Source: Tetracentron sinense (lineage: Eukaryota; Streptophyta; Magnoliopsida; Trochodendrales; Trochodendraceae). From it: DNA of 64,000 nt. The position numbers and the translations under genes were made by a program. This document shows, piece after piece, positions 33,575-43,199 of the stretch. The stretch covers positions 59,204,944-59,268,943 of the forward strand of contig CM026552.1 of the NCBI GenBank assembly GCA_015143295.1, written 5' to 3'. The number at the start of each line of letters is the position of its first letter. The first letter of the stretch is position 1. The notes beneath the pieces were generated by a model. That model was not told the origin of the DNA and did no database searches. It saw only the letters and a list, made by a program, of their open reading frames with translations.

Positions 33575-33908
33575 CTCAGATTTGTGAAACTACACCACTA
33601 CCCTTCATCAGAGCCGTACACCTGTGTTAAAGGGGAGTAGAGCAGTAGCAAGATCGTCTTTTCGCCAAAAGAGAGTAACCGTCAGAGTTATTAAAGCGTT
33701 TTAAAATTCAAATCGGCGATAATGACAGCCTGTCCACATTAAAGAGACGTGACGGTTTGCACGCGTAACCAGCTGGCGTGAACGATCAACCTTCTCAACG
33801 AGCGTTTAAAGCACGCAACGTTTCATCTTCCGGAGCAGTGCCAGGTATGATCTTTTTGTCCGTTTATGACGCTTCGAACTACGTTCCAAGCATCATAAAG
33901 GGGCAAAT
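33575..33908 (+). other. Tat 3' spacer and polypurine tract
   Basis: Non-coding stretch upstream of the right LTR. AAAGGGGCAAAT (33897-33908) next to TGTAACGG fits the polypurine tract. Confidence 0.6.
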
Positions 33909-34829
33909 TGTAACGGATAAAATTCATAAAATCAACTTAGCGTTGGAGAACGAGCTCATTTTTGTTGTTTTGTTCACGAAAGTGACACGTGGACACAAGT
34001 TGGGGTCACGTGCTTAAAATAGAGGGGTCACACGTTGTCTGATGCACAACGATCCCGTTGTGCGCATTACGACGTCTTTGTTCTCTTGCAGAACAACGTT
34101 TCCGTTGTGGCTTTGACAATGTGCTCGTTGTCTAAAGCACAACGTGACCGTTGTACTCTTGACAACGTCTTTGTCGTTACATGAACAACGAGTCCGTTGT
34201 CTCACCGACAATGATGTCGTGCTGTGTTTTAAGGCATCTACACCGTAACCGAGCTCGAGTCAACAATGAGACCGACTCGTAAGAGGAAGTGATCGGGAGG
34301 CGATCCATGATTCTGACAGGCGTGCCAAAAACACTGTTGCGTGCCGAAAGCACTGTCTTGGCATTTAATGCTGGTCACTTCTGCGTACTGTCCGATCCCG
34401 TCCGATTAGACGCTTAGGAGGCTCTCGCGTGTGATGCAACCGGCGGCAGATATGACTTGACATATTTGGCAATGAGTGCAAAACACGTGGTATGGACACC
34501 TATGGCCATCCATGGTCATCGATGGCCGGTGCTTTACCCTATAAATACCCCGTGATTTTTAGTGCAAAAGGGGATGTTTTAATCACGTTTTATCACTTGA
34601 ACACACGTTTTGGCCATACTTCAGAGCATACGTGTCCAGAGCTTCTCAGAGCCTTGCGTAGCTTTCAGTGCCTCTTTCAGTGTTTACTATTCATCTTCTA
34701 CCTCTACTGACTTTAGCATCGGAGTACAGGTCAGGGTGTCACACCCTCCACTCCAACCTTCTACCAGTAAACCTGAGCGTGGGAGGAGCTGCAGCTGACG
34801 CGTGTCCATTTCGGAGATTTTCCCCCACA
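33909..34829 (+). repeat. 3' LTR of Tat element
   Basis: Nearly identical to 17712-18638. It carries the same 23-bp palindromic array (34046-34225) and TATA box (34539-34550). It ends CCCCCACA and is followed by the target duplication ATAAC. Confidence 0.93.
34046..34225. repeat. 23-bp tandem array of palindromes, 3' LTR copy
   Basis: Same units as in the 5' LTR. Single C-to-T changes have hit two arms (ACAATG at 34116 and near 34208), as expected from decay at CG sites. Confidence 0.9.
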
Positions 34830-35654
34830 ATAACCTTTGCCTATAAGGCTTGCCCGAGTCTTGAGGGCTCATTCGACACACTTAGGTTATTTGAGAGCTA
34901 AGGAGAGAAGAGAAAGGAGATTCTAACCTAGGGTTTGCTTTTGAGAAGGAAATCAAAGGGTTTAAGAACCCTAGGTCACCACAAGCTTGTACTTCTTCAA
35001 GTTCACGGTCCAAGCACTCGAAGAGTACGTTCCAAGCTAGGGCAGCAACTCCATGAACGTTTGGAGGGTTTTCCTCACTTCTATAAAGTCAGTACCTTTT
35101 GCTACCCTCCTAGTTCATACCTTTTCTTCCTTTCTTCTTTGTTATTTCCCTAAAGTAAGAACCTAATAGGAGATGTGATGGAAGTGGTGTGAGAATGGAT
35201 GTTGGGCGATGGATGCCGTGTGAATGATGTGATGAATGATATGGGAAGGGTATTGTACAAATAATAAACATACTTGTGTGTTGTGAATATAAACCCACCT
35301 AGAAAAGTATGATGTAGGCTATAACGAATAATGTACACACTACGTGTTTGATGAAATGCCAAGGTGAATAAAATGAGTTATAAATTAAGAAATGCATGCC
35401 TAAACACTTATGAAATTGTTAGGGAATATGATAGTTGATTCCTCGTTTTCCTTAAATTGCATAATTATTACTTGTTCAATTATTGATATGCTATGTGTTG
35501 TTGAAATCCCTAAATGTCATATTTAATTCCAAATGTAAGTATGTACACGATCTCACGAGCATGGCATGCATGACATGGTTTATCGGCATTTTCAAAAATA
35601 AGGTTTTGAGGTGGGACATGTCTTACGACATGTTTTGCCTTGCTTTTGACAAGA

Positions 35655-35822
35655 ACAAGACAAGCATTCATAAAGAAGTGTCTCCCTTCCCTATCAAGTG
35701 CATATCATGAAAGAAGGATCTCCCTTACCTCTCAAGTGCATATCATAAAGAAGAGTCTCCCTTCTCTCTCAAGTGCATATCATGAAAGAAGGATCTCCCT
35801 TCCCTCCCAAGTGCATCTCACA
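35655..35822. repeat. LTR minisatellite, four units (AAGTGCATATCAT...)
   Basis: Units of about 35-45 bp with AAGAAG(G)-TCTCCCTT-CTC-AAGTGCATATCAT alternate between two variants, so a two-unit period is visible. It is unrelated in sequence to the minisatellites in the other family T LTRs. Confidence 0.88.
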
Positions 35823-36113
35823 AGCGTGTCTCATAAGTTACATGAACATGATTAGATTTCAAGCAAGCACGCATGACACGCATGACATGACACGCTCGAC
35901 AAGATCAAGCAAGATAAGCATGACAAGTTTTCAAGCACGCAATGAGTATTTTAAGTCTAGTCAAGTGCACGACTATTTCAAGAGGTTTTATCGGTTTTTC
36001 TGTGATGCAAGCATGAATATAAATTGCTTTGCTTTCCTGTTACTTTAGGAACTGCTTCCTGCTTTCTATATTGCTATTGTTTTACTATGACTGTTGGTTA
36101 GTATTTGGTACCC

Positions 36114-36134
36114 GCTGAGTATTCCATGCTCAGC
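36114..36134. promoter_or_regulatory. Conserved LTR hairpin box, followed by GGCAGGT
   Basis: GCTGAG-TATTCCATG-CTCAGC can form a 6-bp stem with a 9-base loop. The same core TGAGTATTCCATGCTCA occurs at 6340-6358 (minus), 22186-22204 (minus, one change), 26077-26097 (minus) and 58911-58930 (plus). In all, GGCAGGT follows 15-20 bases later. Its role is unknown. Confidence 0.6.
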
Positions 36135-36144
36135 CATACTTCTT

Positions 36145-36264
36145 ATGTCGGCAGGTGATAGTGGAGCGGCTGCACCTTTTGACATCTGTACTCCTAGCCC
36201 TTGGGTAGAAGAAGAGTACGTCGAGGAGCCTGTGGAGAAACCTCCGGTAGAGGGCTACTATTAG
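36145..36264 (+). CDS. Short conserved LTR frame, 39 codons (MSAG ... PWVEEEY)
   Basis: Begins MSAGDSGAAAPFDI, includes PSPWVEEEYVEEPVEKPP and stops after EGYY. The hairpin ATG upstream is out of frame here by one base, so the MSAG start is chosen. Compared with 25927-26085 the peptide after PWVEEEY is shortened. No domain was recognised. Confidence 0.35.
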   Translation: MSAGDSGAAAPFDICTPSPWVEEEYVEEPVEKPPVEGYY

Positions 36265-36566
36265 GTGGTAGATTCCGAGTGAGTGAGCTGTGGGTGTGAG
36301 CTTGAGTGATTATATGTATGTATTTTGGCGGGCATGTCCGCACCTTCTTTTGGTTTCTTTTTGTACAAACTTGGATCATGTATATATACTTAGAGGTTTT
36401 TGTTTAGACTTCCGCTATGCTTCGTAGTTATGTTTTCGCTATTATTGTCCTCTATTGTGTATGCTTCAGGTCTGTTGCAGGTTATTTTGGTCAAGCAAGT
36501 CATACAAGTCATGCTGGGTCGTCCAAGATTCACTCTAACTCCTAGGGTGGGTTTTGGGTCGCGACA

Positions 36567-37101
36567 ATCGAGGTGAGGGTTGAGTGTGCAGGGGTGTTTG
36601 TAGACTGAAACTCGGGACTTGCGTGATCGGTAGAAGGTCTTCCGACAATAGGAAATCAGGTTAATTTATAATGTCGGTAGACCTTCTACCGACATTATGA
36701 GATCTACCTGAATTGGGCTTGGCCCTGCACACACGGGTAAGGGGGATTGTTCTAAGGGTTTTTGGGCCTTGTGGGCTTGAGGCTATAGGTCAGGCCCTAT
36801 AGGCCATGAGTCTTAGGGTTTAAGCCCTAATGACTCTAGGGTTATGCTAGGGTCACCTAAGGTTTTTGGGCCTTAAGGGTTTTGACTAGGGTCACCTAGG
36901 GCTGCGGTTTTGACATGGGCTTGACTTAGTATGAGTCCTAAGGTTTAACTAGGGTTAAACTAGGGATAGGTCCTAGGGTTTACCTAGGGTTTACCTAGGG
37001 TTTAGCTAGGTTTTACCTAGGGTTAGGGTTTTGGCAGGGGTAACCATAGTTAAAAGTCATTAACTATGGTTTAGATGGGGTGTAAAAATTGGGTGCTTAC
37101 A
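36567..37101 (-). repeat. Fragment of another LTR (minus), with palindromes and AGGGTTT-rich text
   Basis: The right border reads GGGTGCTTACA, that is TGTAAGCACCC on the minus strand, a usual gypsy LTR start. The left part is lost at the family T LTR. It holds a 14-bp perfect inverted repeat with 3-base loop (36668-36698), an 11-bp inverted repeat (37042-37071) and many CCTAGGGTTT phrases at 36820-37040. Confidence 0.45.
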
Positions 37102-37740
37102 ATAATCTCATATAATAAGATGCAACATGGTGATGGAGTAATTTTTCTGATATTTTAAAAGATAAAAAATTGATAACAATTATCAATATGCTCAATAAAA
37201 TTCTATATCTCATATAGATCAAATCCAGAAAATAAAACTATTATATTTTCCTACAATATATTTTAATAAAACTATTTTATTAAAAATCCGGATAGGATAT
37301 ACTTAAAATATATATATATATATATATATTAGGACTTTCCTAATATTATAAAAACATATAGTAAAACCTAAACATGATCACATCATGAAATAGGGTTTTA
37401 AAATTTTCCAATAACATTTATTTATTAGAAAAAATATTATTAATTATTTAAACAATTAATAAATGTATATTGAATGATCAAATCATTTAATATAGATTTT
37501 CAAAATAAATAATTTATTTCGAAAATTATATCACATATATTACTAGTTTCTTAAAATATTTAATTATCATTATCAAATCTCATTCGATAATATAATAAAA
37601 TTATTTATTTATTTATTCATCTCATGAAGAAATAAAATAATAAAAACAATGAGCATAAATAAAATTAAATTCATCTCAAAAATTAAATTATCTATTTATT
37701 CATCCTTTAAAATTAAATATAAAAAAATTCTCCTAACCAT
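37102..37740 (-). other. AT-rich internal part of a copia-type relic, with (TA)n
   Basis: Very AT-rich, no coding frame. A (TA)n tract lies at about 37309-37330. It ends at a primer site, so it is the internal side of the element whose 5' LTR begins at 37757. Confidence 0.45.
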
Positions 37741-37756
37741 GAGCTCTGATACCACT
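37741..37756 (-). promoter_or_regulatory. Primer binding site, initiator tRNA-Met type
   Basis: The minus strand reads TGGTATCAGAGCTC two bases from the LTR border, the same site class as at 5424. Confidence 0.8.
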
Positions 37757-39960
37757 TGAACCGATCCGGATAAAAAATTATACGAAAACTAGATCCCCTA
37801 GATCTTAATACCATAGAAAACATCAAATACTATCTAAAAGTTTGAGTCATATCACCTCGGTGAATGATGTTCACTGGTGAAACTTAAATCCACTCGAACC
37901 GTCAGAATTCTTTGTAGAGATTTCTCGAAGAAATACTTGAAGTCGATCCTTGTTCTTCGCTATCCCCACGAAGCTTTAGAATCTCTCTTTGGAATTGAAG
38001 AAGAAAGAAGAAGATGATGGAGTAATGGTGTAGACTTTCTAGCACCCAAAACCCTAGGGTTCAAAACCCTTAAGTTGCAAAACTCAACTTGAAGAACACC
38101 TTGTAGCTCACGAAAATCCCTAAGGATACTCCCTAGGGGCTCATAGTTTGGTGAGAGAGGAGAGAGTGAGAAAAAATTCTGGAGAATCTTACTTAATGGT
38201 CAAGGGGTGTTGGGGTATTTATAGGATTTAGATCATATCCCAATCCTAATCCAATTACACCTTATACATTAGGAATTATTAATTAATAATAACTCTTACT
38301 ATTAATTAATTAAAACTCTTAGTTCATTATAACTACTTTAGTTATAGTAATCCTTCTAATTAAAGAGTCCTTTTTCAAAAGGGATTCGTTAAATGAAGGG
38401 ATTAGTCAACAACCAACATAAGAGAGGAATCCAAGTCAAACTAGGAGACCACAACCACAAGGGGTGGGCGTGAGCTTCAAGGGGCTGTGAGCTTTGGGGA
38501 GTTAAAACTCCTAGTTGTAATTCAATTACAACTTCATCTTAATCATTCTTGCATTCCAACCATTGGAATTTAATTCAATAATTAAAAGAATTATTATTCA
38601 AGTAGCCAAGTCCTAATCCAATTAGGATTACTAAAGTGGGCGCCCCACCCTAGGGTTTAAACCCATGGGCTTGGGCCCATATTAAAGGTCCATTCTTAAT
38701 GGGTTTATGGATATAGGTCAAACCCATTTCCCTTTTAATTAGGTTAATTAAATAATTACTAATATAATCCCTAGATTTAAATTAACAATTAATTTAAACC
38801 ATAGATTAACTTTTAATCAATTTAATCAATAATTAACATTTAATCATTTAGATAATTGATTAACTTTTAATCAATTTATGAGCTTCTATTTCTTATGTGA
38901 GCATCTCCATAGATTGCTTTGGGACATTCTTGCCCTAACTTACCCAATGTTATCCCATTGACCCTAAACATGAATTACATCGCAATTGCAAGTGACGTGA
39001 GATATCCATGTTGCAATTGAATCCCAATGTATGAACATTAACCAATATGGATCCCGCCACATGAACTTTTAAATTCAATTTATCCTTCTAAATACATTAT
39101 CCCTAATAGACATTCGAGATTGATATACTATCTAACTCATAGCCCATTGTGCATCATCCGGGGTTCCATGACTTCTAATTAAGTCATGAGAAACAATTTC
39201 TCATGAAAAACATTTTGAGAAAATCTTTTGATAAGTATAATATCTTTTAATAAAAGTATATTTCAAAACTTATTTTGATTTCAAAATCACCTGTGCATGA
39301 TTTATGCTTAATCAAATGTCTTACTCAGAACTTAGATAATCTCTCAAATTAATGAGCATGGATTTCTTGTTTGAAATTCATCATGAGTCGAACAACTTTC
39401 GGAGTATCCAATTGTCACTTTATCGTATTCCCTAAAGTAGAAAATACTTTGGTAGAATCAAAACAGTCAGATCATTGCTCAGTCATAGATGAATTCATTA
39501 GATCTAAGGATCATCGAAACTGTTCAATGTGAATGAGAGACCAACTATCTGATAATATGTTTATGCAAGAGGTCTCTCATAGAATGCAATCAGTCAGTGT
39601 ACATTTAAGCACCCATATGCTGATGTGTAGTCTCCACTACAATAGTTCGAGATAAAACTATGTCTCAACTATTGAGAACATCTTAGCATACTAGCAGCCA
39701 TATAAGTGAAGTGTCCAGCTTCACCCATAGATGTGACTATATAAGGTATAAGGAACTGGAAAGTTATATCTACCTGTGACAATCTAATCACATAACTTTC
39801 CTACAATATATCCTAAGGACATTTATCAATATCTCATATCGTATAGATCATCTCATGATCATGGTTAATTACCCATAATGAATACACAATAGATAAAGAA
39901 GAAGTCTATATTAATCAAATTAATAAGAATCTTATAATCTAAATGACTTTTCTGGGCATC
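37757..39960 (-). repeat. Copia-type LTR, minus orientation; outer border uncertain
   Basis: The inner border is TGAACCGATCCGG next to the primer site. On the minus strand a TATA box (CTATAAATAC) lies near 38217, with a leader of short repeats before it. The sequence to about 39960 is non-coding and continuous in style, but I could not fix its outer end (a CA near 39959 is possible) and found no second copy. Long TAATTAA-rich stretches occupy 38270-38890. Confidence 0.45.
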
Positions 39961-40128
39961 ATGACCACCGCCACTCTTCATTGATCTCAAGACCTTCAAG
40001 ATGTTGCCTCTCCTTTACTGGCATCAGTAGAATCATTTAATGCAAGCGATGTAGTGCATTTTCAGGTTGTGTAGTGCAATGTTTAGTTGTTTACAACACT
40101 CTTTTTTTGCAGGCCTCAGATTGTCTCT

Positions 40129-40917
40129 GGCGAAGCCAGAAAGGGCTTGTCTCGGGGTTCCATAGAATAGGGACAAATGGTGGAGAAGTCAAAATCATGG
40201 GGCCCATGATTTTGACTTCTCAACACATAATAAGACATAGGGGTGTAAACGAGCCGAGCTGGGCACTGCTCGGGCTCGGCTTGTTGGAATTTTACAGATG
40301 CTCAGGCTCGGCTCGTTGGAATTTTACAGAAGCTCAGGCTCGTCCACAAATCATTGAGCTCGAGCTTGGCTCAGCTCGATAAATTTTTTTAAAAATACAT
40401 TGATAAGCACTAAATTCAATAAAAAAAAATTAAAAGGACTTTTTTTTTTTGGGATGTCATGTGACTCACGTGAAAGCTTGAGTTAAAACTTAAACGAAAA
40501 TAATTATGTTAATGTATATTAAATATATTTTACCAAAAAAAAAGTATACTAAATATATAATATAAATTTAACTATTATAAAATTAATTGAGCCGAGCTGA
40601 GCCACCTATTGTTCAAGCTCGGCTGGTTTATTTTTTGAGGTCACTTTGAAGGCTCGGCTCGGCTCAATGAGCCCAAATTAAAAGCTCAAGCTCGGTTGAT
40701 TTCAAGTCGAGCCGAGCCGAGCTGAGTTGGCTCGTGAGCTAGCTTGACTCGTTGATACACCTAATAAGACATGTGGTGATACATGTGTGAGAATAAGGGG
40801 GAGAGATATCAAAAGGGGAGAAGTCAAAATCATGGGGAGAAAATGGAATGACTTCTCCCCATTTTTATGCCACCTGTCGCACAATTTATGGAACCCCGAG
40901 AGCCCTTTGGCTTTTTT
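40129..40917. mobile_element. Fold-back element, host of a hAT insertion
   Basis: The outer arms are inverted: CTCGGGGTTCCATA (about 40153) against TATGGAACCCCGAG (about 40888), extended by AAAGGGCT/AGCCCTTT. Inside the left arm is a 19-bp palindrome with a single central base (about 40182-40220). The same phrase GAGAAGTCAAAATCATGGG recurs near 40829. Exact borders and target duplication could not be set. Confidence 0.55.
40238..40763. mobile_element. Non-autonomous hAT element, 526 bp
   Basis: Ends are TAGGGGTGTAAACGAGC and, inverted, TAGGTGTATCAACGAG. An exact 8-bp duplication ATAAGACA flanks it (40230-40237, 40764-40771), the length typical of hAT transposition. The inside carries repeated AGCCGAGC/GCTCGGCT phrases and no transposase frame. 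Confidence 0.85.
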
Positions 40918-41290
40918 TTTGGTAATCATCTAAAAATTTATTCATCTAAAAAAGGGGTGAACATGAGCTTGAAAATTAAAACTTCTACCAGAAAAGACCA
41001 GATTTTCCTTAGTATAGAATTCCGATCTAATAAGATTTGAGACCTCCAAGTCCGCTACTTTGGCAAGATTATGAGCTTCCGAGGCCTTTTTCGCAATGTT
41101 ATTGATTACAAAAAAAAAATTTCCACATCTTTATATTTGGATTACACGGGCCCACTTTGCCAAATACTCCCGCTGACACTTCAAACTGATTTTTGAGTTT
41201 TTCACTCGAAACCGCCTTTCCTTGTTTTCTATTTTTTTAAACGAAAAAATTTAGTCCCTTACCTTATCCATTCTGTAGTCCCTTACCTAA
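40918..41290 (-). other. Possible 3' end of a retroposon, otherwise no gene
   Basis: On the minus strand a short frame (NIAKKASEAHNLAKVADLEV) ends about 70 bases before an A-run at 40912-40920. The layout, a frame end then a poly(A), resembles a LINE tail, but the protein match is too weak to name. Confidence 0.3.
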
Positions 41291-41324
41291 TCAAATACAA
41301 AAGCAACTTCTTTATTTACCCAAA

Positions 41325-41641
41325 AACTAGCGAGTGGCATGTGCGATGCACGTGAGAGCGAGGGGAAAGAGTTAACCACAGTTAATAGGAATTAAAAGGG
41401 GCACTTGTTAACCCACGGGTGCGATTGAACTCTCCCCAGGGTCAATCGCGATTGGCTGTGATTCTAAATAGATAGATGGTAAGGGGTAGTTTAGGAATTA
41501 AAGGAAAACATTAAATCAAAGGCAAGGTAGTTTGAGAATTAAAGTAAAACATTAAATCAATATTTTGTTTTTATATAAGGGTAATTTAGGAATTTTGAAA
41601 AAATCATCTACGCATGCCTCTCGCATTATAATAGTAAAGAT
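41325..41641. mobile_element. Small non-coding element-like block
   Basis: Left part GCGAGTGGCATGTGCGATGC and right part CCTCTCGCATTATAATAG are phrases often found at the ends of small plant DNA elements. Two imperfect 35-bp copies (GGTAGTTT-GGAATTAAAG...CATTAAATCAA) lie at 41486-41560. The text at 41377-41465 matches one arm of the MITE at 42240. Borders not proven. Confidence 0.35.
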
Positions 41642-42239
41642 AAACCTTTACGAGGGATGTGTGTGGTTATAGGCTTGAAGTTGAGATTGGAGGGCGTGTG
41701 TGTGGTTAGTTAAAATTTTCAAAAAAAATAAAAATAAACCTTTATATTCACGTATGTTTTCGGGGTATCATATGTTAAGGCAATTCACCAAAAAAAAAAT
41801 TGCTAAAAAGGCCAGAGGTTAACAGTGGTTATTTGGTTGGAACTGAGCATGGCTGATACATTGCCACCGGCAGCAGGCAGGTGTATACGTATAGTTGCTC
41901 TAATGGACTTTGTTTCGAGTCCAGATGTTGAAAGGCCCATTAACTTAACTAGAACATAAACTATTCAAATTAATCTAGTTTTAGCCTAAGTGCATGATAT
42001 GTACAAAAAAAAAATTAAAAAGAAATCAGGATTACCAAAATAATAAAGTATTAAAAGTATATAATAGAAATTTTTATCTTCTGAGGGTACATTTGTAATT
42101 TGACTTCAACGGCACGAATTTCCATAGCAGAAAGATCCGGTTGAAGTCCTCCTTTTACGGTTTTTACTTTTTACCATTTCAATATTACGAATTCTCGAGC
42201 GAATTTCCGTAAATTACCTGTGCGAAACCGGATATCGGA

Positions 42240-42562
42240 TTACAGCCAATCGATTGAACTCGCCCGAGTTCAATCGAACCCATACATTAACACGACCCTT
42301 TCAATCAATATCAACCGTGGTTAAAATTTACTTAATTCTTAGGATTCAATAATCTATGTTTAGTTTTAGATTTTTAAAAAGAATATTAATCTTAAGGTTA
42401 AAATTTCTTAATCATAAGGTTATAATTTTTTTTAAATATTTGAAAAGAAAATAATTATTGAACCGTTATTGAATCTTAACCATGGTTAATAAAGATTAAA
42501 AGAGACATGTGTTGACCTATGAATGTGATTGAACTCTGAGAGTTCAATCACGATTGGCTGTG
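42240..42562. mobile_element. MITE with ~90-bp terminal inverted repeats
   Basis: GGATTACAGCCAATCG at 42236 is the inverse of CGATTGGCTGTGATCC at about 42551. Homology continues inward through ATTGAACTC, ACCCATA and CGTGGTTAA for roughly 90 bp. Each arm is itself palindromic; the right arm has a 12-bp perfect inverted repeat with one central base (42526-42550). No transposase. Confidence 0.6.
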
Positions 42563-42839
42563 ATCCGATCTCGCAAAATCCCTTAACCTTTCTTTTACCA
42601 CTTCAACATCCAGAAATGCCCCTCTCCTTTTTCTCAAGTCTCAATCTCTCACCTCCCCCCCCCCTAAAAACAAAAGTAGAAAGTATTGAATCTTCGTCAA
42701 AAAATAAGGATATTTAAGTAATTTCAAATCGCGAGAGTCCCATTCAAAAAGTCCTTGGAAGCGGTAAAGACGCTCCCCGAAATTTCTTACTTTAATTTTA
42801 AATCACCGAGTCCAACACTAGTCACCGACCTTACTTTCC

Positions 42840-43199
42840 CCCATTAACTCAAAAAATATAATATATCCAGAAAAAGTAAAGAAAGAGAGGGAAACCCCAA
42901 AACCGAAAGAAAAACCCTAATTAGAATCAAACCCCCTCCTCCTCCTCCTTCTTCTTCTTCTTCCTTTCTCGTAGCCGAAACCCTAATCCTAAAAACATCA
43001 AACTCCTTCTAATATCATCTCTCCTAAAAAAATCAAACTCCTTCTAATATCATATCTCTCTCTATATCTGCGTTCAAACATCAGATCTGTTACGCTTTTT
43101 CTTATTTTTAAGATCCGAAAATCCGTCAAAATCGCCGGAGTTTTTCCAGATCTGAAGTATCAAGACCGCCATCTGTTCTTCTCCATAATCATCATCATC
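42840..43199 (+). promoter_or_regulatory. Promoter and 5' leader of the PHD-finger gene
   Basis: A TATA-like AATATAATATATCC lies at about 42848-42861. The leader is rich in CT and TTC (CTCCTCCTCC then TTCTTCTTCTTC, 42937-42965). A 25-bp phrase (AAAAATCAAACTCCTTCTAATATCAT) is nearly duplicated at about 42993 and 43026. The start ATG at 43200 follows ATCATCATC. Confidence 0.45.

Larger units (their letters stand above)
17712..34829 (+). mobile_element. Tat-lineage Ty3/gypsy element with antisense gene and two nested solo LTRs
   Basis: LTRs of 927 and 921 bp (17712-18638, 33909-34829) are flanked by ATAAC on both sides (17707-17711, 34830-34834). A tRNA-Lys-type primer site follows the left LTR. 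The order is gag, protease remnant, RT, RNase H, a second RNase H, integrase, a repeat-rich spacer, an antisense gene and the right LTR. The second RNase H and the antisense gene are marks of the Tat lineage. By eye the LTRs differ at roughly 15 positions plus two small indels, mostly C/T and G/A, so it is relatively young. Without the two nested LTRs it would be about 11.6 kb. Confidence 0.9.
12620..36566 (+). mobile_element. Family T gypsy copy 3, plus strand, with nested Tat element in its 3' LTR
   Basis: Gag (from 12620), an intron-like block, protease, RT, RNase H, integrase, chromodomain, polypurine tract and 3' LTR follow in order. The 5' LTR and the gag start are missing and a copia LTR lies there instead. 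The 3' LTR starts at 17220, is interrupted at 17711 by the Tat element (17712-34829), and resumes at 34835 to end GGTCGCGACA at 36566. Without the insert the LTR is about 2.2 kb, like its relatives. Confidence 0.85.
34835..36566 (+). repeat. 3' LTR of family T copy 3, second part
   Basis: Resumes after the Tat element with CTTTGCCTATAAGGC, a TATA-like box, and ends GTTTTGGGTCGCGACA. It contains a four-unit minisatellite (35655-35822), the hairpin box (36114-36134) and the short PWVEEEY frame (36145-36264). Confidence 0.85.

Noticed and set aside
36820-37040. Interstitial telomere repeat
   Set aside because: Phrases are 9-11 bp with CCTA spacers, not the regular TTTAGGG unit.
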